Below are positions 8,143 through 14,210 of a DNA stretch of 17,917 nucleotides, in pieces. This stretch comes from an uncultured Collinsella sp. Its GTDB lineage: Bacteria; Actinomycetota; Coriobacteriia; Coriobacteriales; Coriobacteriaceae. Each line of letters starts with the position of its first letter. The first letter of the stretch is position 1. A program made the translations under genes and the position numbers. A model generated the notes under the pieces. The model saw only the letters and a program-made list of their open reading frames with translations, was not told where the DNA came from and ran no database searches. The stretch lies in assembly GCA_958427975.1 (NCBI GenBank), contig CAUAEH010000040.1, forward strand, positions 1-17,917, written 5' to 3'.

Positions 8143-8466
8143 ATGTCATCGACTCAAAAACGAGCCATCCTGCAGGTGCGCATTCGCGAGGAAGACAAGC
8201 AGCATGCCGAACGTCTCTACGACGCCATGGGCACATCGCTCGCCGAGGCTGTCCGTCTATTTGTCGCGCAGAGTATTTTGATGCGCAAGCTCCCCTTTCA
8301 GCCGGTCGCCGTGCGCTCCAAGGACGGCACGGCCGCCTATGGATCGCTCAAAGCATATGGTGACCCCAATCGCCGCGCCGAGGAGCGCAATGCCTGGATT
8401 GAATACCTAGCCACAGAAAGCGATGAGTCGGTTTTGGGTCCCGAGGAAGTAGATATCCATGAGTAG
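8143..8466 (+). CDS. RelB/DinJ-family antitoxin
   Basis: A 107-residue protein with an N-terminal ribbon-helix-helix of the RelB/DinJ type. QKRAILQVRIREEDKQHAERLY gives the DNA-binding strand and first helix (near residues 5-26), then MGTSLAEAVRLFVAQSILMRKLPF follows (near 28-51), the family's typical second helix and RGLPF-like end. The C-terminal half is acidic and would wrap the toxin. The start ATG at 8143 follows GGGAGG by 6 nt; the preceding in-frame GTG is too close. It overlaps the downstream PIN gene by 8 nt, typical of a toxin-antitoxin operon. It should neutralise the PIN partner and repress the operon. Confidence 0.85.
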   Translation: MSSTQKRAILQVRIREEDKQHAERLYDAMGTSLAEAVRLFVAQSILMRKLPFQPVAVRSKDGTAAYGSLKAYGDPNRRAEERNAWIEYLATESDESVLGPEEVDIHE

Positions 8467-8986
8467 CACCATCATCGACGAGACCGTCATCCTGCGCTAC
8501 CTGCTTGACGACGACGAGGTCCTGTCACCGCGCGCCGCCAAGGTCATCGCCACGCGCACCGCACGTGTCTACCCCGAAATCATCACGCGCGTCGTGGTCA
8601 CGCTGCGCGACGTCTATAAGGTTCCCCGCGTTGAAATTGCTGCGGCCATGAAAAGGCTGCTCGATGACGTCATGGTCGACGAGCCCACCGTTGTCGCCCT
8701 TGCCGTCAAACTCTTCGGCAAGACCCATATGGACTTTACCGACTGCCTCCTCGCAGCCCGAACCGCCATCTACAACGATGATGTCGTGAGCTTTGGCAAG
8801 CCCATCATCCAAGGCATGATCGATTACCGCCGTAAACGCCAAACCGCCGCCGACGCCCGCGACCGCGCCGCCGAATCCCGCAGCCGCAGCACCGACTCCA
8901 CCATCGACAAGCTCCGTCACCGCCCCCCCCCGCAGCTAACCGGCAGGCAACGGCATCGCCCGCCTCTCAGCCCCATCCCCTCCTAA
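8459..8986 (+). CDS. PIN-domain protein, putative toxin with an altered active site
   Basis: A 175-residue protein whose first ~120 residues are a PIN domain, a fold that in VapC-type toxins is a metal-dependent RNase. IIDETVILRYLL supplies D7, and MDFTDCLLAAR supplies D91 and D94. By my unaided alignment to the usual EVVYVLxxVYKV segment, the second acidic residue is R44 in TRVVVTLRDVYKV, and DTN is changed to DET, so activity may be reduced. E40 might compensate. After about residue 125 the tail is Arg/Pro-rich and low-complexity. It is read through a run of nine C at 8923-8931, and its last codons and stop lie inside the palindromic repeat at 8975-9053. The tail may therefore be an aberrant extension. 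Translation begins within the antitoxin gene. Confidence 0.8.
   Translation: MSSTIIDETVILRYLLDDDEVLSPRAAKVIATRTARVYPEIITRVVVTLRDVYKVPRVEIAAAMKRLLDDVMVDEPTVVALAVKLFGKTHMDFTDCLLAARTAIYNDDVVSFGKPIIQGMIDYRRKRQTAADARDRAAESRSRSTDSTIDKLRHRPPPQLTGRQRHRPPLSPIPS
8923..8931 (+). repeat. Nine-C homopolymer in the 3' end of the PIN gene
   Basis: A run of nine C. With one C fewer, the frame reaches TAA within about four codons, giving a PIN protein about 20 residues shorter. It may be a slippage site or an assembly error. Confidence 0.7.
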
Positions 8987-9053
8987 GTTGCGGTGAAATA
9001 GTTCCTGGATTTAGGCTTATTCGAGCTTTTCAGGAACTATTTCACCGCAACTT
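8975..9053 (+). repeat. Dispersed palindromic repeat, copy 1
   Basis: Arms 8985-9007 and 9031-9053 are a perfect 23-bp inverted repeat (outer end AAGTTGCGGTGAAATAG) with a 23-nt loop. A further ten bases on the left (8975-8984) also match copy 2, so 8975-9010 is identical to the reverse complement of 10339-10374. The TAA of the PIN gene lies at 8984-8986. It could act as a bidirectional terminator, but no clean U-tract follows. Confidence 0.85.
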
Positions 9054-9064
9054 TCTGTAAGGGT

Positions 9065-9098
9065 GGTTTTTAGTGCCACCGAGGGGCACTAATCAACC
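9065..9098. other. Hairpin in the gap before the orphan gene
   Basis: TTAGTGCC (9070-9077) and GGCACTAA (9085-9092) form an 8-bp stem, extended by GGTT/AACC across a small bulge. There is no U-tract on either strand. Its function is unknown. The rest of 9099-9225 shows no recognisable site. Confidence 0.45.
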
Positions 9099-9225
9099 GT
9101 TTGCCGATATGTTTGGCTCTGGCTCATGGCTCTGACCTGCCCCGTCAAGCTTTTGGTCAGTTCATGGCAAGGTCTGGCGGACCAAATATGGGATAGCGTA
9201 GTGTCATTCACTCCCCCTCGAGACC

Positions 9226-10233
9226 ATGGGGTCGAAAATGAGTCATGATAAACGCTGTTCCAAACCGCAAGCAGAGCTGTTCTTCCGGTTATTCGAGGCC
9301 CATCATGGCGGGCACCTGTTTGTAGCTACCAAAAAATGGGACGAACGCTGTGCCTACGCGCTCATGCAAAAAGAGATGATTATTCGACTCTACAACCATG
9401 TCTACGCTGATCCCGCGTATTGGAATGACCTCGGCGTCGAAGATCGCATCTTTCAATTGGCATCCGCTATTGCGGTCGTTGAACCGGATGCCGTGTTTTG
9501 TGGAGCAACGGCGGCGCTGCTCTATGGCATCGGTTCTGCATATTCGCTTCTCGACAAGGTGCAAGTGCTGCTACCGCGTTCCACCAGACGCGATATGTAC
9601 GAATTCGTTGAATACCGACGCTGGCGACCGGGCGACGTATGGCAGCTCGGCCCGTTTACGCTAACGGATCCATATCGCACGGTGGTCGACATCGCCCGAA
9701 CGAGCGCTTTTCGATATGCACTAGGCTATGTCGACGGGTTGGCTCGTGAGTACGGTGTCGAGCGTGAAGAATTGCGTGCATATGCACAAGCGAACTGCCG
9801 CGGATTGCACGGCATCGCGCGCGCATTTGACGTTTTTGAACACATGGATGGCAGGTCGGATAACGGTGGAGAATCCGAAGCACGGGCGGCAATGATTATG
9901 GCAGGAGTTGCCGCTCCCGAACTTCAGGTTGAAATCACTCGACCGGGAAACGCCGGCTATTATTTGGCAGATTACGGCTGGCAGATGCCAAACGGCTCTT
10001 GGATGCTGGCTGAGCTGCATGGACTGGGCAAGTTTGAGGGCGATGCCCAAAATGATCCGGAACATACTGCGGCAAAAACCTATCGAGCTGCCCTCGTGCG
10101 CGACGCGAACCTGCGTGCTATGGGCCACAACGTCATTCATTTCAAGCTCTTAGACACCTACGATGTCAAAGCGTTCGGCTCCATGATGCGCGGCTACGGT
10201 ATACCGACCACAAAACCCTACGCAGACTCCTGA
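9226..10233 (+). CDS. Orphan AbiEi-like / DUF559-like protein of unknown function
   Basis: A 335-residue protein with an apparent three-part layout. An N-terminal region (residues 1-60) resembles a winged-helix domain. A middle region contains FCGATAALLYGI and LTDPYRTVVDIARTSAFRYALGYVDG (near 140-180), as in AbiEi-type antitoxins of actinobacteria. The C-terminal region (near 210-320) has GGESEARAAMIMAG, LADYGW, AELHGLGKFEGD and RDANLRAMGHNVIHF, arranged like the Vsr/DUF559 nuclease-like fold. The usual ExD is ELH here. No AbiEii-type nucleotidyltransferase toxin is adjacent. The start is uncertain: the ATG at 9226 has no clear RBS, and the ATG at 9238 has only GGGG. Codon use is more AT-rich than its neighbours, and it is bracketed by inverted palindromes, both suggesting acquisition. 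Function is unknown. Confidence 0.75.
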   Translation: MGSKMSHDKRCSKPQAELFFRLFEAHHGGHLFVATKKWDERCAYALMQKEMIIRLYNHVYADPAYWNDLGVEDRIFQLASAIAVVEPDAVFCGATAALLYGIGSAYSLLDKVQVLLPRSTRRDMYEFVEYRRWRPGDVWQLGPFTLTDPYRTVVDIARTSAFRYALGYVDGLAREYGVEREELRAYAQANCRGLHGIARAFDVFEHMDGRSDNGGESEARAAMIMAGVAAPELQVEITRPGNAGYYLADYGWQMPNGSWMLAELHGLGKFEGDAQNDPEHTAAKTYRAALVRDANLRAMGHNVIHFKLLDTYDVKAFGSMMRGYGIPTTKPYADS

Positions 10234-10294
10234 CCGGCCGCCCTCATCTTCTCGACAAAAGAACCCATCATCGACCCAGCCCGCTCGGCCTCAA

Positions 10295-10374
10295 TAAGTT
10301 GCGGTGAAATAGTTCCTGGATAACAGCTATTGCGGCTAATCCAGGAACTATTTCACCGCAACTTAGGAGGGGAT
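10295..10374 (-). repeat. Dispersed palindromic repeat, copy 2 (inverted relative to copy 1)
   Basis: Arms 10295-10320 and 10340-10365 form a perfect 26-bp inverted repeat (27 with the next pair). The right-hand extension 10366-10374 also matches copy 1, so the element is oriented opposite to copy 1. Loop bases differ between copies while the arms are conserved, which suggests selection on the arms or recent spread. It lies 61 nt after the orphan gene. Confidence 0.85.
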
Positions 10375-10396
10375 GTGGGGTCCCTGACATGTATAT

Positions 10397-10433
10397 GAAA
10401 ACGGCTCTGGCACCAAATAGAGCCAAAGCCGTT
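10397..10433 (-). terminator. Rho-independent terminator after tRNA-Gly
   Basis: On the minus strand ACGGCTTTGGC pairs with GCCAGAGCCGT (11 bp, one G-U pair) around a 10-nt loop, followed by TTTTC. It lies 13 nt downstream of tRNA-Gly and closes the tRNA unit. Confidence 0.75.
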
Positions 10434-10445
10434 AAAACTATCTTA

Positions 10446-10519
10446 TGGAGCGGGCGACGGGAATCGAACCCGCGTCATCAGCTTGGAAGGCTGGGGTTCT
10501 ACCATTGAACTACGCCCGC
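10446..10519 (-). tRNA. tRNA-Gly(TCC)
   Basis: Acceptor GCGGGCG pairs with CGCCCGC, followed by discriminator T and an encoded CCA. The D arm has AGTTCAATGGTAGAA, the anticodon loop CTTCCAA gives TCC, and the T arm carries GGTTCGATTCC. It reads GGA (and probably other GGN) codons. It is 6 nt downstream of tRNA-Pro. Confidence 0.96.
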
Positions 10520-10525
10520 AAGATA

Positions 10526-10602
10526 TGGTCGGGACGACAGGATTTGAACCTGCGACATCCTGCTCCCAAAGCAGGCGCGCTACCAAACTGCGCCACGTCC
10601 CG
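10526..10602 (-). tRNA. tRNA-Pro(TGG)
   Basis: Acceptor CGGGACG pairs with CGTCCCG, followed by discriminator A and an encoded CCA. The anticodon loop TTTGGGA gives TGG, and the T arm has GGTTCAAATCC. It is the first gene of a two-tRNA transcript with its own promoter. Confidence 0.96.
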
Positions 10603-10653
10603 AAGGTGTTGAGCAGCTAAGGTCTAAACCTTGCGTGTCCCAAAGCGAAGGAA

Positions 10654-10682
10654 ATTATAGGGGAGACTCCCCGCCTGTGCAA
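10654..10682 (-). promoter_or_regulatory. Promoter of the tRNA-Pro/tRNA-Gly unit
   Basis: On the minus strand TTGCAC (10682-10677) and a perfect TATAAT (10659-10654) are separated by exactly 17 bp, about 50 nt upstream of tRNA-Pro. The spacer contains the dyad GGGGAGTCTCCCC directly against the -10 box. That dyad followed by TATAATTT could also act as a weak terminator for brnQ. Confidence 0.8.
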
Positions 10683-10693
10683 GCATTGATGCC

Positions 10694-12052
10694 TTAGCTC
10701 CTCGAATGTGCGACAAAACGACTATGGAGCAGGCCGATTACAAAGGCAACCACGGCAACCGGCGCCCACGCGGCACCGATAACCGCCAGCGGCAGCGCAT
10801 CGAACGGCAGCCATGCGCCCGCAAAGAACGCATCGCGGACCGAGGTGATCACGCTCTGCACTGCGACGACGCCGCCGACCCAAACCCACACTTGCGGATG
10901 CGCGTCGCAAAAACCGTGCACCAGCCCCATCAGTACCAGCACGATGGCAACGGGATACAGAGCATTGAGCATAGGCACCGAGAACATAAGGATTACGTCG
11001 AGGCCCACGTTGGAGAGCACGCACGAAAACGCCGCGAACACAAAGGCGAGAATCGCAAAGGGACGGCGCATGGCCTCCTCGGAGGCCTCCGCTCCCCCTT
11101 CGACCACATACGTCTCGCAGAAGTAACGCGAGCAGCAGCTGATGAGGCCGATGCACACGTTCATGCAGGCAAGGAAGAAGATGGCGAAGACCACGACCGT
11201 GCCGGCAAGGCCAAAGTGCATGGAGGCAGAGCGGGCAAGAATGGCGGCGCCGTTGGTGGCGTCGGGCATCACGGTGCCGAGCTGCATACCGGCAAGGCCC
11301 AAGCCGCAGTAGATGATGGCCATGAGCACGCCGGCGATCACACCGGAACGCGAAATCTCGAAGGCCACGCGCTTGTCATCGGTAACGCCGAGCTCATGGA
11401 TGGTCTCGGCGATGATGATGCCAAAGGCGAGCGACGCAAGCAGGTCCATGGTCTGGTAGCCGGTCAAGAAGCCTTGGACCGCAGCGCCGGCATCATAGGG
11501 AGCTTGCGGGGCAGCAGCCGGTCCCAGCGGCGAAATCACGGCGGCGCCGACAACGAGTACGATAAGCGCAATGAGCGCGGGGCCCGTAATGCGACCGAGC
11601 ACGCGCGTGATGACGCCGGGGCGCAGCGTAAGTGCAAATGCGACCACGAAGAACCCGATGGCAAAGACCAGGCGAGCCGTGCCGAGCGAAACGCCCTCGG
11701 GCAGCAGCGGCACCAGCATCTCGAAGGCCGTGGAGCTCGTGCGCGGAATGGCCAGGCACGGGCCGATGGCCAGATACACCGCCGCGACAAAGAACTCACC
11801 AAACTTGGGGTGCACGCGGCCGGCAAGCTCGCGCGCCGTGCCGGCGAGCGCGACGGCGATAAATCCCATAACAGGCAGACCGATAGCGGCAATCAAAAAG
11901 CCGATCATGGCAAGCGGCGTGGCTGTACCGGCCTGAAGTGCCAGCAACGGCGGAATGATGAGGTTGCCGGCGCCAAAGAGCATCGAGAACAGGGCGATGC
12001 CGACGGTGACGACATGGTCGGAGCGCAGACCGTGCGGGGCGGATGAGGCCAT
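10694..12052 (-). CDS. brnQ: BrnQ-family branched-chain amino acid transporter (LIVCS family)
   Basis: A 452-residue inner-membrane protein with about 12 hydrophobic segments. It belongs to the LIVCS family of cation-coupled Leu/Ile/Val carriers. The family signature FSMLFGAGNLIIPPLLALQAG sits in the first helix (near residues 20-40). The start is the ATG at 12052 with AAAGG upstream; an in-frame GTG two codons earlier lies on top of that RBS. It follows the selenium operon's terminator by only about 20 nt, leaving no room for a separate promoter between them. It may depend on read-through or on a promoter inside the upstream gene. No link to selenium is known. Confidence 0.92.
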   Translation of the reverse strand: MASSAPHGLRSDHVVTVGIALFSMLFGAGNLIIPPLLALQAGTATPLAMIGFLIAAIGLPVMGFIAVALAGTARELAGRVHPKFGEFFVAAVYLAIGPCLAIPRTSSTAFEMLVPLLPEGVSLGTARLVFAIGFFVVAFALTLRPGVITRVLGRITGPALIALIVLVVGAAVISPLGPAAAPQAPYDAGAAVQGFLTGYQTMDLLASLAFGIIIAETIHELGVTDDKRVAFEISRSGVIAGVLMAIIYCGLGLAGMQLGTVMPDATNGAAILARSASMHFGLAGTVVVFAIFFLACMNVCIGLISCCSRYFCETYVVEGGAEASEEAMRRPFAILAFVFAAFSCVLSNVGLDVILMFSVPMLNALYPVAIVLVLMGLVHGFCDAHPQVWVWVGGVVAVQSVITSVRDAFFAGAWLPFDALPLAVIGAAWAPVAVVAFVIGLLHSRFVAHSRS

Positions 12053-12071
12053 AGGCACACCTTTCGGGTCG

Positions 12072-12105
12072 AAACAAAAACGGGACGGGCAAAAGACCCG
12101 TCCCG
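12072..12105 (-). terminator. Strong rho-independent terminator of the selenium operon
   Basis: On the minus strand CGGGACGGG pairs perfectly with CCCGTCCCG around a 7-nt loop, followed by TTTTTGTTT. It lies 14 nt after the aminotransferase stop. Confidence 0.9.
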
Positions 12106-12119
12106 CAAGTATATACGCT

Positions 12120-13259
12120 CTAGCAGGCTAAATCGCGCAAAGCGTCAATCGCGGTGTCGGCTTCCTCGTCCGTGTTGAAATACCCAAACGAGAAGCGAAC
12201 GACACCTTGGCGCTCGGTCCCGAGCGCGCGGTGCATGAGCGGAGCGCAATGGGCGCCGGGGCGCGTCGCAATCCCCCACCCTTGCATGAGCGCGTCCGAG
12301 ATCTCGGCAGAGTCGATATCGCCCACGTTGAGTGAGACGATCGCCGAGCGCACGGGCTGGTCAAACGCACCGTAGAGCGCAATGCCGGGGATTTCCCGCA
12401 CGCCAGCGAGGAAGCGCTCAGCAAGCGAGCGCTCATGCGCTGCAATCGCCTCGACCCCGCCTTGCGCCTCGATAAAGTCGAGGCCGGCAGAAAGGCCCGC
12501 GATGCCGTGACCGTTGAGCGTGCCCGCCTCAAGGCGCGTAGGCCACTCGAGCGGCTGCAGCGCATCGAAGCTGTGCACGCCGGTGCCGCCCATGGCCCAC
12601 GGAGCCACGTCAATGCCCTCCGCCACGGCCAGACCACCGGTGCCCTGTGGACCCATGAGTCCCTTGTGGCCGGTAAAGCACACAATGTCGAGCCCCATGG
12701 CCTGCATATCGATATGCATCGCGCCGGCAGACTGCGAGGCATCGACGATCACCAGCGCACCGGCCGCATGGGCCATGGCCGCTACGCGCGCAATGTCGAC
12801 CGCGTTGCCGGTCACGTTGGAGGCATGCGTCACCACCACGGCACGCGTACCCGGCGTGACAAGCCGCTCGAGTTCGTCGTAGTCGAGCACACCATTTACG
12901 TCACAGCCCGCATGCTCAACTGTCACGCCCCGCTCCACTGCCAAGCGGTTGAGCGGACGCAGCACGGAGTTATGCTCGAGCACCGTCGTGACCACGCGGT
13001 CGCCGGGGTGCACCACCCCGTTGATGGCGGTGTTGAGCGCAGCCGTAGAGTTGGGCGTAAAGCACACATGGTCCGCCCTCGGACAACCTAAAAGGCGCGC
13101 GAGCTTGGCACGGCAACCGTGAATCGTACGCGCGGCATCGAGGGCACCCGACGTGGCGCCGCGCCCGGCATTGCCGAGCGAGCACATCGCCTGCGTCACG
13201 GCATCGATGACCGTCTGCGGCTTGTGCATGGTCGTCGCCGCGTTATCCAGGTAGATCAT
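12120..13259 (-). CDS. Class V aminotransferase, cysteine desulfurase family (selenium-associated)
   Basis: A 379-residue PLP enzyme of the NifS/SufS fold. It starts MIYLDNAATTMHKP, as family members do. SGALDAARTI and TPNSTAALNTAI build the cofactor site, CFTGHKGLMGPQGTGGL (near residues 195-210) carries the PLP-binding Lys, and GAHCAPLMHRALG carries the probable active-site Cys. It most resembles the family (TIGR01977 type) found beside selD, yedF and DUF3343 genes rather than housekeeping IscS. It may release S or Se from cysteine or selenocysteine, but its exact substrate is not established. The start ATG at 13259 overlaps the DUF3343 stop as ATGA and has GGGAGG upstream. It is the last gene of the operon. 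Confidence 0.88.
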   Translation of the reverse strand: MIYLDNAATTMHKPQTVIDAVTQAMCSLGNAGRGATSGALDAARTIHGCRAKLARLLGCPRADHVCFTPNSTAALNTAINGVVHPGDRVVTTVLEHNSVLRPLNRLAVERGVTVEHAGCDVNGVLDYDELERLVTPGTRAVVVTHASNVTGNAVDIARVAAMAHAAGALVIVDASQSAGAMHIDMQAMGLDIVCFTGHKGLMGPQGTGGLAVAEGIDVAPWAMGGTGVHSFDALQPLEWPTRLEAGTLNGHGIAGLSAGLDFIEAQGGVEAIAAHERSLAERFLAGVREIPGIALYGAFDQPVRSAIVSLNVGDIDSAEISDALMQGWGIATRPGAHCAPLMHRALGTERQGVVRFSFGYFNTDEEADTAIDALRDLAC

Positions 13260-13507
13260 CGCACGACCTCCCACATATCAATCACGGTATAGCCCTCGGT
13301 GGGAATGCCCGCTGCGGCAAGCTCGCCGCGCAGCAGTTCCTCATCCGAAGGCAGCGCCTTCCACGCCAAGCCGCAGCCGGCAGCGACCTCCCCGGGCACG
13401 GGAATCGTGCGCCCGGGAAGGCCGCGCTCGATGCACAGGGACTCGCAACCCATGGCGGCCGCCGTGGTAGGAAACGTGATGACAAGCGCCGGGCGCTTCT
13501 GCCTCAT
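13256..13507 (-). CDS. DUF3343 protein, putative Se/S carrier-like protein
   Basis: An 83-residue cytoplasmic protein. LVITFPTTAAAMGCESLC forms the start of the domain and VAAGCGLAWKA (near residues 41-51) the conserved CG motif of DUF3343. Proteins of this family are recurrently found with yedF, selD and the aminotransferase gene downstream, and are suspected to carry persulfide or perselenide, though no activity is established. The start is taken as the ATG at 13507, with GGAG 5 nt upstream, in preference to the in-frame TTG at 13522. It follows yedF by 19 nt and overlaps the aminotransferase start by 4 nt. Confidence 0.8.
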   Translation of the reverse strand: MRQKRPALVITFPTTAAAMGCESLCIERGLPGRTIPVPGEVAAGCGLAWKALPSDEELLRGELAAAGIPTEGYTVIDMWEVVR

Positions 13508-13526
13508 GGCAACTCCAACCAATACG

Positions 13527-14153
13527 CTACGGGCGCACGACGCGCACGGCCTGCTCCATCTTCTCCACGATCACGTACATATTCGTGACCTCGCCCACCG
13601 CGAGCTGGTCCTTAATGCCGTAGTGATCGAGGCAGGTGCCACAGGTAAGGATCTCGACGCCCTGCTCGGCCAGGCCCTTCAGGTCATCTAGCACCGGCGA
13701 GCCCTCGACGGTGAGCTTGGCGCCGCCGTTGTAGAACAGCATGGTCGCGGGCAGCTCCTCCTGCTGCGTTACGGCAAAGATGAAGGCCTTCATGAGCTTG
13801 TGGCCCAGCTCGTCGTCGCCACGGCCCATGCAATCGGTGTAGACGGAAATGACGAGTTTGCCTTTGCCGGCGCTGGCGTCGCAGAAAGCCGCACCGTCCT
13901 GCTCGGGATCCGCAACGGTCACGGCACCAGAGGTCGTGACGGTCACGTGCCACTCGGCGTCAGAAACCTTCTCGACCGAGGCCGTGCAGCCCTTCTCCTG
14001 CGCCATCTTGGAGATGTTCTTGACGGCGGCCTCGTTGTCGACCGAGGTCACCACGGCGCCCTCGCCATCGAGCTGCTTCAGGGCTTTGAGCGTCTTGACG
14101 ACGGGCAGCGGGCAGGCATCGCCCATGGCATTGACTTCAATCTTGGTAGACAT
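13527..14153 (-). CDS. yedF: Sulfurtransferase-like selenium metabolism protein YedF
   Basis: A 208-residue two-domain protein. The N-terminal TusA/SirA-like domain (residues 1-70) contains DACPLPVVKTLKAL with the CPxP motif. The C-terminal DsrE-like domain (near 95-205) contains YTDCMGRGDDELGHKLMKAF, LFYNGGAKLTVEG and ILTCGTCLDHYGI, and matches the selenium-linked YedF family (TIGR03527 type). It probably binds or transfers selenium or sulfur; the biochemical step is unproven. The ATG at 14153 has AAAGGAAAA upstream. An in-frame ATG at 14192 lacks an RBS and adds a tail unlike the family. It follows selD by 57 nt. Confidence 0.92.
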   Translation of the reverse strand: MSTKIEVNAMGDACPLPVVKTLKALKQLDGEGAVVTSVDNEAAVKNISKMAQEKGCTASVEKVSDAEWHVTVTTSGAVTVADPEQDGAAFCDASAGKGKLVISVYTDCMGRGDDELGHKLMKAFIFAVTQQEELPATMLFYNGGAKLTVEGSPVLDDLKGLAEQGVEILTCGTCLDHYGIKDQLAVGEVTNMYVIVEKMEQAVRVVRP

Positions 14154-14210
14154 AGTTTTTCCTTTCGAATAAATCGTTTTAGAACGGTACATAGCTCAAT
14201 AAACGTGTCG

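Noticed and set aside
8975..10374. CRISPR array from the two repeats
   Set aside because: Only two copies, palindromic, in opposite orientation and about 1.3 kb apart with a gene between them.
8975..10374. Insertion sequence with terminal inverted repeats
   Set aside because: The enclosed gene is not a transposase, each end is itself a full palindrome, and no target duplication is visible. A cassette remains possible but an IS call is unsupported.
10706..12046. 446-codon plus-strand ORF opposite brnQ
   Set aside because: Shadow of brnQ; composition is typical of antisense translation of membrane helices.
12120..13259. Housekeeping IscS/NifS cysteine desulfurase
   Set aside because: No iscU or other Fe-S assembly genes are adjacent; the placement with yedF, DUF3343 and selD points to the selenium-associated subfamily.
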